NCBI RefSeq assembly: GCF_001641265.1
Contig: NW_020167525.1
Coordinates: 1,466,501 to 1,530,500, forward strand
DNA: 64,000 bases
Direction of reading: 5' to 3'
Origin: Pseudogymnoascus destructans
Taxonomy: Eukaryota > Ascomycota > Leotiomycetes > Thelebolales > Thelebolaceae
The notes beneath the pieces are model-generated. The model saw only the letters and a program-made list of their open reading frames with translations. It was not told where the DNA came from and made no database searches. This document shows, piece after piece, positions 31,333 through 43,091 of the stretch (position 1 is the stretch's first letter; each line of letters begins with the position of its first letter). A program made the position numbers and the translations under genes.

Positions 31333-32343
31333 TCACCAGTCGTCGGTTTCGTGTGGCACTTTGTCTGCCCATCGATCATAGTACACCGGCACCTTGAGAG
31401 GTGGATCACACACCCCGCAGTCACAAAGGAAGCCGTAATCCATGCTGAGGTGTTGCGAGTTGGGCGTGTACATGATCGTGAGCTCTTCGCCTTCTTTGAC
31501 GTCGCGTTTCGTCGCAAAGATCAGCTCGCGGTTGCTGTTGTCGTAGCTGTAGCGAATTACCGGGTTGCATGAGTGATTAAAGCGCGACGCGACCAGGAAG
31601 ATGCCAGATGAAGATCCGGCTCGGAATCTAGAGCATAGTCAGTATATGATGCGTTCCTTCGTTTGCGATCTCGAAGCAAGGTATGAAAAGATACACGAGC
31701 ACAAGTAAGGGTTGGTGTGAAGGCGATAAGTCTGATCAAACCAGGGGAACGTCCTGGGGAAAAAAAAGTAAATCAAACATACCGATTCGTCTTGAAGATG
31801 GCAATGTCCCGGTCTCGGTCCAGCAGCTCGTAACACGCGAGTTTTGAAAACTCCGTTCTTTCCTCCGCGCTGAGTTTCTCTAATTCCTCTGCCAAGTGTC
31901 CCTTGCCATCCGTCGCCAGAAATAGAGCCAGCTCTTTCATGATGACGGTGGACTCCGGAATGTCCCAGAGTGCGAAAGCACCCATGCCACCCTTGGGAGA
32001 TGGGCGGATCGAGAAAAGCGACGAACCGGAAGCTCTCGACGAACCGGAAGTTTGCGCGGTGACGGCGGCTTGGGAGGCCTCCTCCACCAGGGAGGGGCAT
32101 GTCACCTGCTCCATCGGACCAGGAGTCGGTGCCGCCCCAGCCGTCGGTTCAGGTAAAATCGGTGTCACCGGTCCCACTCCCTTCTCCTTTCCCGTAACTA
32201 CCTCCCCCTTAATCAAGTCAGTTTAATGCACGGTGACAGTGACATGTAAATGTGGAAGAACATACCTCTGCCCACCATAGGGAAAAGTCGTCTGCCAACG
32301 TCCAGCAGACGCCGGCTGGCGACACCATTTTGTCTGTTGACAT
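31333..32343 (-). CDS. Small SET-domain methyltransferase-like protein
   Basis: Three minus-strand exons (32343-32266, 32207-31783, 31627-31333) give 265 residues. The N-terminal part (FSIRPSPKGGMGAFALWDIP) is the start of a SET domain. After a 155-base intron the core continues with GSSSGIFLVASRFNHSCNPVI (the NHSC motif) and EGEELTIMYTPNS. A post-SET cysteine cluster (CDCGVCDP) and a short tail follow. There is no MYND finger. Such short stand-alone SET proteins are common and mostly uncharacterised in filamentous ascomycetes. Exon 3 had to be joined across the intron to recover NHSC; the frame carries through exactly. It is unrelated in detail to the SET/MYND gene at 21.1 kb. Confidence 0.83.
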
Positions 32344-32484
32344 CTTGATTGCAGAAAACGTTAGCTAACTCTAGTACAAAGGATAAAGGAAATATGACGC
32401 ATGATCAAGAAAGGAAAAGAATGTCTGCAGAATAAATTTGTGTGAAACGCACTTCGAACACGAATGGACTGCTCGTTAGTGGTG

Positions 32485-32725
32485 AAGCTCGAGGAAGGCT
32501 TGAAGGCTCGCTGTGGACGGGGCAAAGTCTTGGGAATATTTGAAAGTTCGTCGTGGACGAAGCAAAGGATCGGGAAGGTTGATCGTGGCGGATGAAGCAG
32601 AATGTCAAGGAGGGTTTGGTCGTGGTTGATGAAGCAAAGGCTCAAGGAATGTTTGATAGCCTGTGGTGGATGAAGTAAATGCCCAAGGAATGTGAAGATG
32701 CTCAGCGTGGACGAATATTGTGGTG
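32485..32725. repeat. Diverged minisatellite, unit about 40 bases
   Basis: A core resembling CGTGGATGAAGCAAAGGCTC followed by AAGGAATGTTTGA occurs about five to six times with substitutions and small indels. The frame is not preserved evenly, so it is unlikely to be coding. Confidence 0.7.
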
Positions 32726-32832
32726 ACTGTGTGTAAAAGAGCTCGAGCGTGCCGTGCGTGCTGTGGGTTGATGGCCTGGATGTGTTGTGACAAAAGGAGG
32801 AAGAATAGAGGGTTGGTTGCTTTATACCAAAA

Positions 32833-32965
32833 ACCAAAGGCTATCATCGGCAGCGCCTGAGAATGCTGGCAGCTATAAGGGGGTGTGCAGCAAGAACAAA
32901 GGCTGTCATTGGCGTCGCCTGAGGACGCCGCCGGTAACAGAAAGGGGGTTGGCGGCAAGAATGTG
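32833..32965. repeat. Two-copy direct repeat of about 65 bases
   Basis: AAAGGCTATCATCGGCAGCG... and AAAGGCTGTCATTGGCGTCG... start two adjacent diverged copies. Each runs through GCCTGAG(A/G)A to GGGGGT and GCAAGAA. Confidence 0.7.
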
Positions 32966-33463
32966 TCGACAGCAGCAGGCTGCATGGCAACGCCAACAGC
33001 CAGCTTCAACAGTCCACACAAGACAGATCCATAGAAGGAAATTCAGGGGGTGAAACATTGCGGTAGCAAGAATCCAATATCATGAAGATACTAACTTACG
33101 TTGAAGATGGCAAGAAACAACACCCAAGCCCGTATTTTGCGGCAAATCTTCTTATCCCTCGGAAGATTTCGACATTGTCTCCGAGGAACCAAAAAAAACT
33201 AAAATACGGTTAGCTCCTCACCATGACAAAGCATATGTGGAAAGAAGTCGTTTTGGACTTAAGAAGGCACTTACGTCCCCGGTGGCGCTTTCCTAACCGC
33301 AAGCTCCGCAACCCTGTGTGGAGCTTGCGGCAGTAGAGTGTAGCGATACTGGCCTAGATCAAACATCATTCAGTACATACAACTAGAAGGACCAAGGGGA
33401 AGAACTTACAAGGGATGCGCGCCACCCTCCGTAAGATCTATGTCGCGTAGATCCATGCCCCGG

Positions 33464-33549
33464 AGGTTCATGACTTCACGGAGAGTGGGATCACAGGGGC
33501 ACCGCTAGGTTCATGACTTCACGGAGAGTGGGATCACAGGGGCACCGCT
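33464..33549. repeat. Exact tandem duplication, 2 x 43 bases
   Basis: AGGTTCATGACTTCACGGAG... ending GGGGCACCGCT occupies 33464-33506 and is repeated without change at 33507-33549. Perfect identity suggests a recent slippage event or an assembly duplication. Confidence 0.95.
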
Positions 33550-33652
33550 CGGTCAAGGTCTTATAAACTGGCGACAAGACGTGGATTGCCAGTTTGCCTC
33601 GAGCGTTACCGCGACATCCCCCACCCATTAACCAGTCTCGTATGCATCCTCA

Positions 33653-33688
33653 TCACCCGCTGATTCTTCATTCTTAATCAGCGGGTGA
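33653..33688. repeat. Perfect hairpin, 13-base stem, 10-base loop
   Basis: TCACCCGCTGATT (33653-33665) pairs with AATCAGCGGGTGA (33676-33688). Confidence 0.93.
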
Positions 33689-33707
33689 CAGAGTGGCGGA
33701 CGTTGAG

Positions 33708-33746
33708 CGCGCGAGTCACGGAGATCCCACCCCAGTGACTCGCGCG
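33708..33746. repeat. Perfect hairpin, 12-base stem, 15-base loop
   Basis: CGCGCGAGTCAC (33708-33719) pairs with GTGACTCGCGCG (33735-33746). It starts 20 bases after the preceding hairpin and is unrelated to it in sequence. Confidence 0.93.
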
Positions 33747-34603
33747 TTCCACCCCCCGAGGGGCGTTTGGCCTCGGCGCTGGATCCAGGGTGCCGCTTGT
33801 CCAGGCATTCGTGGGAGATTTGGTGACCATGGCGATGCTGATGGCGGCAGTTGTTCTTTCCCCTGCCAGCAGGGGTATCGCAAGACGGGAGAATGCCGCC
33901 CGCCAGCCTGTATGAGTGTCAGTGGCTTGCTTTCAAACAGAGATCATAGGAAATCGAGGATCGAAGATGCCAGCAGAACCCACAAAACAAGGTCCAGTCC
34001 GGTCATAGGTTCACATGTGGTCCCTGAGGTCTGGCTGTTCGAGGCACGGCAGGGACAAAGGGTGGAAATGAAGAGTGAGATGACTTACGGGCCAACCGAT
34101 GCAGCCTTCTCGCCATGGCGAGTGGTTCTCATCACAGATGTCTTCGGATCTGAGCGCGGTATTCTGGAGCAAAATGAATTAAGTCAGCTCTGTCCCGGAT
34201 CCAAATTCTAGAAGACTGCATGTGTTATGGAGACACCGAGGATGGAGAACCTACTTTGGGATTGACCAAACGATGTTCATATCACCGTTGCTTTTGAATA
34301 ATCCGTAATACATATAAAAGTATAGTATAAAAGTATAGTGTTATTCATAGTATAGAATGATGATTTTTGTTGTGAAAAGGAGGAAAATAAGAAGGGAGAG
34401 GAATAACAAAGGCCAAAGTTGCTACGCGAGATCAACTTCACATGTGTGGGCAGTCCTACCATCAAGGTAGGATTAATTGTTATCGATAACAGACAGCACG
34501 ATAAGAGATCAATATGAAGCAGGGCACCATAAACACTTTCAAGCTTACGACGTGGGGGACACCGGCCTTGGGGTGATTATGAGCTTCATTCTTTTGAATA
34601 TTC

Positions 34604-35904
34604 TCATCTAAGGGGTAGCTGCCCACTTGGGAATGTACCTCCTACCAGCTCCTCAGTTACATACTTTGACATCCTCTCCAAAGCCTCCTTCAAGACGGCA
34701 GTCTGGCAGGCGTAGCCAATTCTGACATATCCCTTATAGTCGAAGCCCCTCTCGTGTCCAAACCCCTTGGAGCCAGGCAGTATCATGGCCTTGGTCTTCT
34801 CCAGTACGTCCAAGCAAAACGCCACATCGTCCACTGGCTCGCCATTCTTCTTGAATTGGATGAAGGCAGTTGTCCCTGCTAACGGCTTCACCCAGGAGCA
34901 CACTGAGCTGTGATCGTTCACAAACTTCTCGACCAGAGCCACGTTTGTTTTGGCAAGGTTTATGTTCCTTGCGAGCAATGCGTGTATGACGTTCGCTGAC
35001 AAGGCATAACTTGCCACTTGATCATCGAGCTGAGACACAGATATCGTTGTGTAATCCCTGGCACTGGCCAATGCCTCGATGATTTCAGGGTTGCGGCAGG
35101 CTATCCAGCCGGTGCGGATACCAGCCAGTGCATACGCCTTTGACATGGAGCCAGTGACAATGGCCTTGTCATATCCCATTGATATGAGAGATGGTGGGTA
35201 CTCATCATCCACAGGCGAGATACCATGGAAGAGAGGGCGATACACTTCGTCCGAAAGGATGGTGATATCTCTCTCGCGGGCAAACGAGATAATCGCTAGA
35301 AGCGCAGACTTGCGGATGACGGCGCCGGTTGGGTTGTTCGGGTTGTTGATTATGATGAGCTTGGTGTTTGGCTTCACCAATTGCTCCAGTTCGGCCACAT
35401 CAGGGACGTAGTTCTTCTCCTGTGTAAGCTTCCACAGGGAGACTTCGGCGCCCAGGCTTTCTGGCACAGAATACAGCTGCTGGTATGTGGGGTACATGCA
35501 GATAACATGGTCTTCAGGCCCGACGAGCTTGTATAGGACAAGAAAGTTGGCGGATATAGCTCCGGGAGTAATCAGGATACTCTCTAGCGACATGGGCGAC
35601 GCAGCTCTCACAGAATACAAGTCAGCCAGCCGTTGGCGAAGCTTGTGCGATCCGCGGATCGCTCCATAGGTAAGGGTGGCAGATGTGTCCAGAGGACCAG
35701 GGGCTTTTTTGTCTTCACATAGTGCAACAAGCTCGTCTATGGAGACAGAAGTGGCGCATGTCTCGGCGATATTGAGGACGTCAGGCGTGGTCTCATACTT
35801 GTCCATCCACTGAAATATGGTTAGTCCATGGTGAGCGGATTTGGGGAATGTCTGGATGTTCGGGGCCAAACCTGTTCGATGCCAAACTCTTCTAACTTGA
35901 CCAT
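34604..35904 (-). CDS. Class I/II PLP-dependent aminotransferase
   Basis: Two minus-strand exons give 412 residues. A tiny first exon (35904-35872; MVKLEEFGIEQ) is spliced to 35809-34604. The fold-type I core shows NNPNNPTG, the substrate/PLP region, SDEVYRPLF with the PLP-contacting Asp and Tyr, and GSMSKAYALAGIRTGW with the Schiff-base lysine. The Arg near the C-terminus (KGYVRIGYA) should bind the substrate carboxylate. The substrate is not predictable from sequence. The open frame could begin further upstream, but the spliced start gives a continuous, family-like N-terminus (EQWMDKYETTPDVLNIAETC). It is divergent from the ADP1-type gene. Confidence 0.9.
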
Positions 35905-36377
35905 AGTTTCTTCTTAGATCAGCTTTGACCTCAAAACAGATTCTATTCGCCAATATTGCGTGCATATATCTGCATCATCCCCTCACTTCACTGACGACCT
36001 ACAGTATCATGCACGTGATTTTCCCCTCCCGTCTGCGGCCGCCGAACGTGGGGAAATACAGGGGTCTCACTTTAGCGGGGGTGGCCAAGGTCGCAACCCG
36101 GCCCCATTCCATCCATCATCATTCGACGACCTGGAGCCGAAGCGTCACAACGACGCTCTTTATCCGCACGACTGTCCTCCTTAATCGTTTCTTCGGATGA
36201 TGTCTGCTTGACTATATATATATGCTCTTCTCTACACACTCTCTTTATTATTTGCGGTACATCCTCTCTGAGTTGAGCTTCGGGCGCAAATCAGCCTAGA
36301 TTACCCGTGGTGGTTGGCCTCGCAAGGCACTTGGGCTACCAATCTGTTGAGGGGCGACATCTCGATAACCGCCCACG
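35905..36377. promoter_or_regulatory. Divergent promoter region aminotransferase / ADP1-type
   Basis: 473 bases separate the two start codons. A CACGTG E-box lies at 36012-36017. A TATATATATATGC sequence at about 36212 is a candidate TATA element for the plus-strand gene. No further element is assigned. Confidence 0.45.
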
Positions 36378-39300
36378 ATGCGTGGATTACATATTGGCCA
36401 GGCGCTGGCTGCCGTGCTTTCGTTATCGGTGGGAGCCCTGGCCTCTGAGAACTTCACTTACATCGACATGATGCGTGCGCGTAATGCGTTGATGGACGGC
36501 CGGGGTGATTGTCCTCCATGGTATGTGCTGTCTCCGCTCCGAGAAGCATTCGGCGAACGATAGTTGCAGTGATGGTAGCTAATGGATATAGCTTCAATTG
36601 TCTATTGCCAGCTTTCACCTGTGGTCAATTTGCCGAATGCCAGCAATATGATGGAAAGTGCAGCTGTCCTGCCGGGTTTGGCGGAGAGGACTGCATGCAA
36701 CCAGGTACGGCCCCTCACTCTCGCGAGCAGTGAACATTGCTGATTTCTATGACTATTACAGTATGCGGATCGTTGGCAGATGGAAAAGAGCGACCAATGC
36801 GACAAGGTGATAAGTGCGACTGCAAGGAAGGCTGGGGCGGCATAAACTGCAATGTCTGCACTACGAACCAAGCATGCAATGCACTGATGCCCGAGAATAC
36901 TGGCGGAGTATGCTATCAAAATGGAGAGGTCGTCAAGGAGAATTACCAGATGTGCGATGTTACAAACAAAAAGATTCGGGATCTTCTCAATGAGAAGGTA
37001 CCGCAGGTCACTTTTACGTGCGACGCAAGCGACAAGAAGTGCGATTTCCAATGTATGCCACCCCCCCCACCAATCTCAGGAGATCATTGCTAACATATGA
37101 CGAAGTCTGGGTTCAACAGAGGGAATCATTCTACTGCTCTCTCGGCGGCTGCATTTCAGGCTCCGATAACACCTACGAGCGCAACAGCACGAATTATAAA
37201 TGCGAAGACATTCAATGCAAATGCATTCCCGACAGAATGTTGTGTGGAGAAAATGGATCCGTCGATATATCGGACTTTCTCACGGAGGAAATTAAGGGCC
37301 CTGCAACATTTGAGTGTCTGCAACAAAGTGGAGGAACGAATAAATGCGCCTTCCAAGAGCCCGCTATGAACGACTTGATCCAGCAGATGTTCGGCGACAA
37401 AAGCATCACCCTTGAGTGTCGATCGGGAGAGTGTCTATATGAAACAGAAGTCCCAGGATATGAGCGACCTATCAAGAAAATCAACACTCCATTGATCGCA
37501 GGGGTTATTGGTATGTCATCGTTATTCGTCGTGGCAGTTATCCTGTTGGTCTGGTATTTGGGACGCCGAAAGTTCGCGTATAAGCCAGTTAGCCTGGACG
37601 ATTCAGACGATGAGAATCTCAAACTCATGGCGGATCATAAGCCAGCGTCGCTTTATTTTGAGAACGTTTCATATGCTCTCAATGACAAAGTAATCTTGGA
37701 TCGCATTCAAGGTGTAGCCCGCCCAGGCCAGATCATGGCCATCATGGGTGCTTCGGGAGCGGGTAAGACTACATTCCTCGATATCCTCGCCCGGAAAAAC
37801 AAGCGTGGTTCTGTTGAAGGCAATTTCTATGTGAACGGAGAGAAGGTTAGCAATTCGGACTACAAGAACGTTATCGGCTTTGTCGACCAAGAGGATACGA
37901 TGTTGCCGACTTTGACAGTTCACGAGACAATCATGACAAGCGCCTTGCTCCGGCTACCCCGCGACATGGGCCATGCGGCGAAAGAGCTCCGAGTATACGA
38001 AGTAGAGAAGCAGCTTGGCATTTCCCATATTAAGGACTCTCTGATTGGATCCGAAGAGGGGAACGGTCGCGGCATCTCAGGTGGAGAGAAGCGCCGAGTT
38101 GGGATCGCCTGCGAATTGGTTACAAGCCCCAGCATTTTGTTTCTGGATGAGCCTACGAGTGGTCTTGACGCCTTTAATGCTTTTAACGTTATTGAATGCC
38201 TTGTTACGCTGGCCAAGACATACAACCGGACGGTGATTTTCACTATTCATCAACCTAGGTCTAATATCGTAGCCCTGTTCGACCAACTGGTTCTATTAGC
38301 AAAAGGAAAGACAGTCTACTCCGGAGAATTTGCGCTCTGCCAGAACTACTTCGACAGCATCGGATATTCGTGTCCACCGGGTTTCAACATTGCCGACTAT
38401 TTGGTTGATCTGACAATGCATGTGGAGAGTCCGGGCACACCCTCAGAAGAAGATGATAGCCAACCCAACAGCGATGATAGAAGCACAGGACCAAGCAGCA
38501 CAAGAGCCGTCAAGTCAATTGCTAGTGTCCGTGAAAGCCTCGACGATGGCGATAGCGCAGGCGAGTCGCTACTGCGGCCAAACCGTCACCGTAGGGATTC
38601 TATCAAGAAGAGGCAAGAACGCGGGTTGTTCACACGGAAAAAGACCACGGAAACGGTTCTATTGACAAATGTGCCGTCGACCGTACTGGAAGATCACGAC
38701 CTACCCCCTCTATCTTCGGGCCAAAATACTGCGTTGGACTTATTGGTCTCCTCTTATGCACACTCTAGCATAGCTGGTGAGATTCGCGAGGACATCCGAA
38801 CTACCGTCTCGAATGCACAGGAAGCGAATGGTCGGTCGAACGGCTTTTCTGAGGGTAGCGGCACGGCATCTCCCAACGGCAACACGATGGGCAGAGGCTA
38901 CGCCCGCATCGGATACTGGAGGCAATTCGCAATCCTCTCTCAACGCACATGGCGCAATCTCTACCGGAACCCAATGCTGATGCTCACGCACTACGCTATC
39001 GCGATCCTTCTCGCCGTCCTCTCCGGCTTCCTCTTCTATGGTCTTACAGATGATATCCCCGGCTTCCAGAATCGCCTCGGACTGTTCTTCTTCCTGTTGG
39101 CCCTCTTCGGCTTCAGCACCCTCACATCTCTTACCGTATTCGCCTCGGAGCGCCTCCTCTTCGTCCGTGAGCGCGCCAACGGATACTATTCCCCCATCAC
39201 GTACTTCCTCGCCAAAGTCGCCTTCGACATCATCCCTCTGCGCATCATTCCTCCAATAATCATGGGCAGCATCGTCTACCCCATGACCGGGTTATGGCCC

Positions 39301-39744
39301 GACATGGCGCACTTCCTCCCCTTCCTCCTCATCCTCGTGCTCTTCAACCTCGCCGCCGCCGCCATCTGTCTCTTCATCGGCATCGTGTGCAAGGACCACG
39401 GCGTCGCGAACTTGATCGGCAGTCTCGTCATGTTGTTCAGCTTGCTCTTCGCAGGCCTGTTGCTCAATCACGATGCGATTCCCAAGGCGGCGCTATGGCT
39501 GCAGTCGCTGAGTATCTTCCACTACGGCTTTGAAAGTTTGATCGTCAACGAGGTGGCGATGTTGACGCTGCGCGATATGAAGTTCGGGCTCAGCATTGAG
39601 GTGCCCGGCGCGACTATCTTGAGTAGTTTTGGATTCGATAATATGGCGCTTTGGTCGGATGTGTCGAAGTTGGGCGCGTTTGCGGCGGTCTTTGTGGTGC
39701 TGGCTTATGTGGCTATGCATGTTTTGCTTGTGGAGAAGAGGTAG
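36378..39744 (+). CDS. ABCG half-transporter of the Adp1 type with Cys-rich ectodomain
   Basis: Four exons (36378-36520, 36592-36704, 36762-37052, 37106-39744) give 1,061 residues, close to yeast Adp1. A signal peptide (about residues 1-22, ...AVLSLSVGALA) leads to an extracellular Cys-rich region with EGF-like pieces (FTCGQFAECQQYDGKCSC, GWGGINCNVC) and FQFWVQQRESFYC. One membrane segment follows (about 160 residues before the nucleotide-binding domain: GVIGMSSLFVVAVILLVWYL). The ATPase domain has Walker A GASGAGKTT, signature SGGEKRR and Walker B LFLDEPTSGLD. A long Ser-rich linker precedes the ABC2-type membrane domain with six segments. The early introns are supported by restoring these motifs in frame. 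Transport substrate unknown. Confidence 0.93.
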
Positions 39745-40651
39745 ATAGGATAGGAGAGTTTGTATGTAAGTGGCTGGGTGGGAGAGCATGGGCGGCGTTC
39801 GGCGGCTGTTTGGAATAGTTACTGTCGTACAGAATATACATCATTTGTTCCAGGTACATATATAATCTATATAGTTTCTCGGCTGTTATAGATGTCTGCT
39901 TGGGTGCTATTGTTGATTTCTTTTTTCACAGTTCCCTTCCGACACTTTGCGAATTAAGTTGATTTATATAGCGGACTCTGCAAATCTTTACTCCTTCCCG
40001 CACCTTCATCCTTAACTCAGTCGTATAGGGCAGCAGCATGCTGAGCCGCCAATCAAAGCCAGGACACAGGAGGTAGCAACCCAGTCGTCGCAGGTGAGGC
40101 GGCAATGGATCTGTTGGTTAACAGTGCCTCGACTGAACCTGCTGCTGTCCTATAAACATGCTGCTGTCGTTCCAATTTTGTCACCTATGTCCTCTTGTTG
40201 ACGTTCGTCTCCTTCTCCAACAAAACGTGCCACACTCAGGGCAGTAGACAAGACGAACGAACATAAATAAAGTGTACAAATAACAAAAGACGTTGCAAGT
40301 TCTAGTGTGAGCTTGAGGTGTGGATGGATATACGGTACGGGTTGGCATAGGAGGGGTTACGGATATTATATAGGCGCTTTGTCTGGACCGTGATCCATCA
40401 TCCCCCCGCCCACTCTACAACGGTCGCCGCTCCCAAATTGCAGTAGCATATGAAGGGAGAGATCGATGGATTGTATATTGCTTTAGTCAGCTTGAGACAG
40501 AAAATATAGATAGATACGCATTCATTCATCCGGAAAATGTAATCTCAGGTCCTATTTCTTAGCATATTCTTCAGCGTAGGTAGAGTTCCAAGAACAATAC
40601 TTGGCTTCCAGCAAGCCTCCAACGTCCCATAAAACCCGTTGTTCAACACAC
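39745..40651. other. Intergenic between convergent genes
   Basis: No gene is seen. The stretch should hold the 3' ends of the ABC transporter and the DUF4246 gene. AT-rich pieces at 39830-39880 and 40500-40560 fit polyadenylation regions. Confidence 0.45.
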
Positions 40652-43091
40652 CTAGTGCTCACAGAAGAAATACTCAACACCCTCCCACTCCTGCTCCGAC
40701 TTCTCATGGAACCGACTCCTAACCTTCATCAGCTCCTCCCGATGATGTCTCGCCTCCTCCACCGTCATCAGCCCCTGAGTCGCAACCCCATTCTTCCTCA
40801 CCATCTCCATAATCTCCGTCGGCAGCTTGCGGCCCGGCGTCTGGCCACCATCTTGTTTCTGCGACTTCTTGGCTGGGCCGCGCTCTGCGAGCAGCTCCAG
40901 GATCTCGGGCGGCATGTTGCCGGTGTTTGCATCTGTGCCGTTGCCGAAAACGGCATCTGCCCACCAGTCTTGCTGCTGTGGTGGGACGTTGCCAGTTGAG
41001 ATGATGCGCTGGTGTGGGTCGATGAGCCAGAGCGCGATGAAGCGTCTGTGGCCTGGTTTGGTTGGGTCTTGGAGTTTGAAGGGGGAGACCCTGTGGTGAC
41101 TGCGTGACAGCGTTTGTTAGCTCGACAATTCTCAAGAAAGGATCCTGTATAATTGGTTGGCTTGAGGAAGGGAGAGTTAGATACGTACAATACGTTTGGG
41201 AAGGCGAGCAGGCGCCCCTGTCGGGTCTCAGCACTTCCGTAGTGCTGGAGACAGGCACTCGCTCCGTCGCTCGACTGGCTTAACTGAGTGCCATACACAC
41301 GCTCAAGCCAGTGGTATTCATTCTGGCCGGCAATACCTTGCAGTTCGTCTTGGTCGTACGTGGTTTGCATGCGGAAGGACAGGTGGCTGGGCGTCACATT
41401 CTCACTGTCAAGGTAGAACAGAGCTGTAGCGCAGATACGCTCGTTCATCTGACCTTCAACCTACACCATCACATTTAGTAAGCTACAAGGGCTTGTCTTG
41501 CAAGAGAACTTACATGCCAGCCGCCCATGGGGAAATCGGGCTTCTCAGGCGTTAGCTCAATGGTAGCCATCTTGACGATAACTTGGAGCCCGCTGTCCTT
41601 GAATTTCTCGCGAATGCTCTGTTGGAACAGATAGTTGACTTCTTCCTCACTATCGGGTTCAGGGAGCACTGGATCACGAATTTGTTTCCATTTAAACTCT
41701 CGCACATCGTCGGCTTAATTGTTAGCTTCTTCGTGTCAACCTCACTTTCTCGGGGAAAATCTCACCTTCCTCGTCTCTTTCCCCGTCCTCTGGCTTCTCT
41801 ACGCCCATCTCGCGGTCTTCGTCTCTCCAATTGTATATTCTCTCCTCTTTAATCTGCTCCCAGTCGGATTCGGTAAGCTCATAATTGTTCTGCGCTTGCA
41901 CTTCGGCATTGTATGGCTCCCACAATGCATCATCTTCATCACTATACAGAAAAAAGAAAGGGAAATTAACATTCCGGACAAAGAGTCTCAGTTTAGAGGC
42001 ACTTACTTGCCGCTTTCAGGCACAGAGAAGCGCGAGACTTGCCGCCCGGCTCTGGGAGGCTTATTTGGGCTATAACTGTGTACGTAGAGGAACTGGTCCC
42101 ATGCAGGAATAGCTGTGTCAATAAGCTTCTCAATAGTTCGGTAGATGCTAGGATATTTCTTTGGGTGGAGGTTGTTGATGTAGCTCGTGAACTTCACAGT
42201 CCCGTCTTCTTGGAAAGCCAGGTTTGCTGGCAGCCATTGATACGTATCAGACCAAAATTCCAAAGGGATACCGTCGCCTTCTTGACCATATGACCGGTTA
42301 GGATCAAGTGAATCGCTTTTGCGTGCCCGGGCAGGTTCGCCCTTGCCAGCCCACAATTCGATCGCGTCGGATACCCCGACAACTTCTTCCTGGAAAAAGT
42401 TCGATTTCCCTTCATGTCCGTATTAGCTTGAGGCTAGACCTGGAGGCCATCGGATATAATACCAAAGATAAGGGGGTACATGGAAGGGTGAACCAAGTCC
42501 TGAACCTTTTCATCACTGCGTGGATGCCAGTCGACATCAGATGCCTGGTCGGCCCTTAGCTGGTCAAATGCAGATCGGAGGTCTTTCTGCAGTTCCGGGG
42601 TCACCACAGTGTCAGACTTGACAATCGTATTGCCCGCGGAATCGAGGGTCGGAATCAGGCCCGTACGCTGGAAGTGGGCAGCTTTCTCCCTCAACTCCTT
42701 GATGCACTGATTCGGATGTTAATGACTTGAATCCCCAAACTAATAGGTCACATACGTAGTCAAAGGCAGCTTCTGAAATGATGCGTGTACGTGGCATGGA
42801 AACTTTGATGCCACCACCTTTGGCCTCAACTACCTGTGAGAACAGCTTGTCCTCTGGTTGCTCCAGCGCCTCCTTCCGCCATTTGCTCACAATCTCCTCG
42901 TCGAAGACCTTCTTGTGCCAGCCAACTTTGTCAGACAAGCGGTCCATCAATACCATCATGAAGACTTCGCGGACAGGCAAAAGTTCCGAGTTAGCGCCAA
43001 AGCAGTTGCCATGAGCGCCAATGGGGTATATGGGTCCATGATTGTTATAATAGCGTAAGTCGATATTGATGCCTGGGTATTCGTGCGACAT
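40652..43091 (-). CDS. DUF4246 family protein, seven exons
   Basis: Minus-strand exons 43091-42756, 42706-42463, 42409-42007, 41941-41766, 41713-41514, 41460-41189 and 41099-40652 add up to 692 residues with all phases consistent. The family is recognised by PRTRIISEAAFDY near the start, the central NNLHPKKYPSIYRTIEKLID and AIPAWDQFL, and the late EGQMNERICATALFYLDSEN followed by HRVSPFKLQDPTKPGHRRFI and ALWLIDP. The last region resembles the HxD..R core of 2-oxoglutarate/iron dioxygenases (a histidine pair and an Arg binding the co-substrate), so an oxygenase function is plausible but not shown. No signal peptide is seen. Exon borders are standard GT..AG. Confidence 0.86.

Larger units (their letters stand above)
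32344..34603. other. 2.2-kb gene-free, repeat-rich gap
   Basis: I find no gene here. A 172-codon plus-strand frame (33693-34211) lacks an ATG start and any motif. The stretch contains a diverged minisatellite, a two-copy repeat, an exact 43-base tandem duplication and two perfect hairpins, listed separately. Four GTAAGT-like minus-strand donors (at about 33099, 33271, 33411 and 34083) suggest a decayed spliced gene, but the intervening frames cannot be joined. Confidence 0.5.

Noticed and set aside
33693..34211. 172-codon plus-strand open frame
   Set aside because: It starts at GTG, contains one of the hairpins, and shows no family resemblance.
33040..34260. A spliced minus-strand gene suggested by four GTAAGT-like donors
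   Set aside because: Translating between the sites gives short pieces with stops and no phase-consistent chain, and no motif is recognisable.
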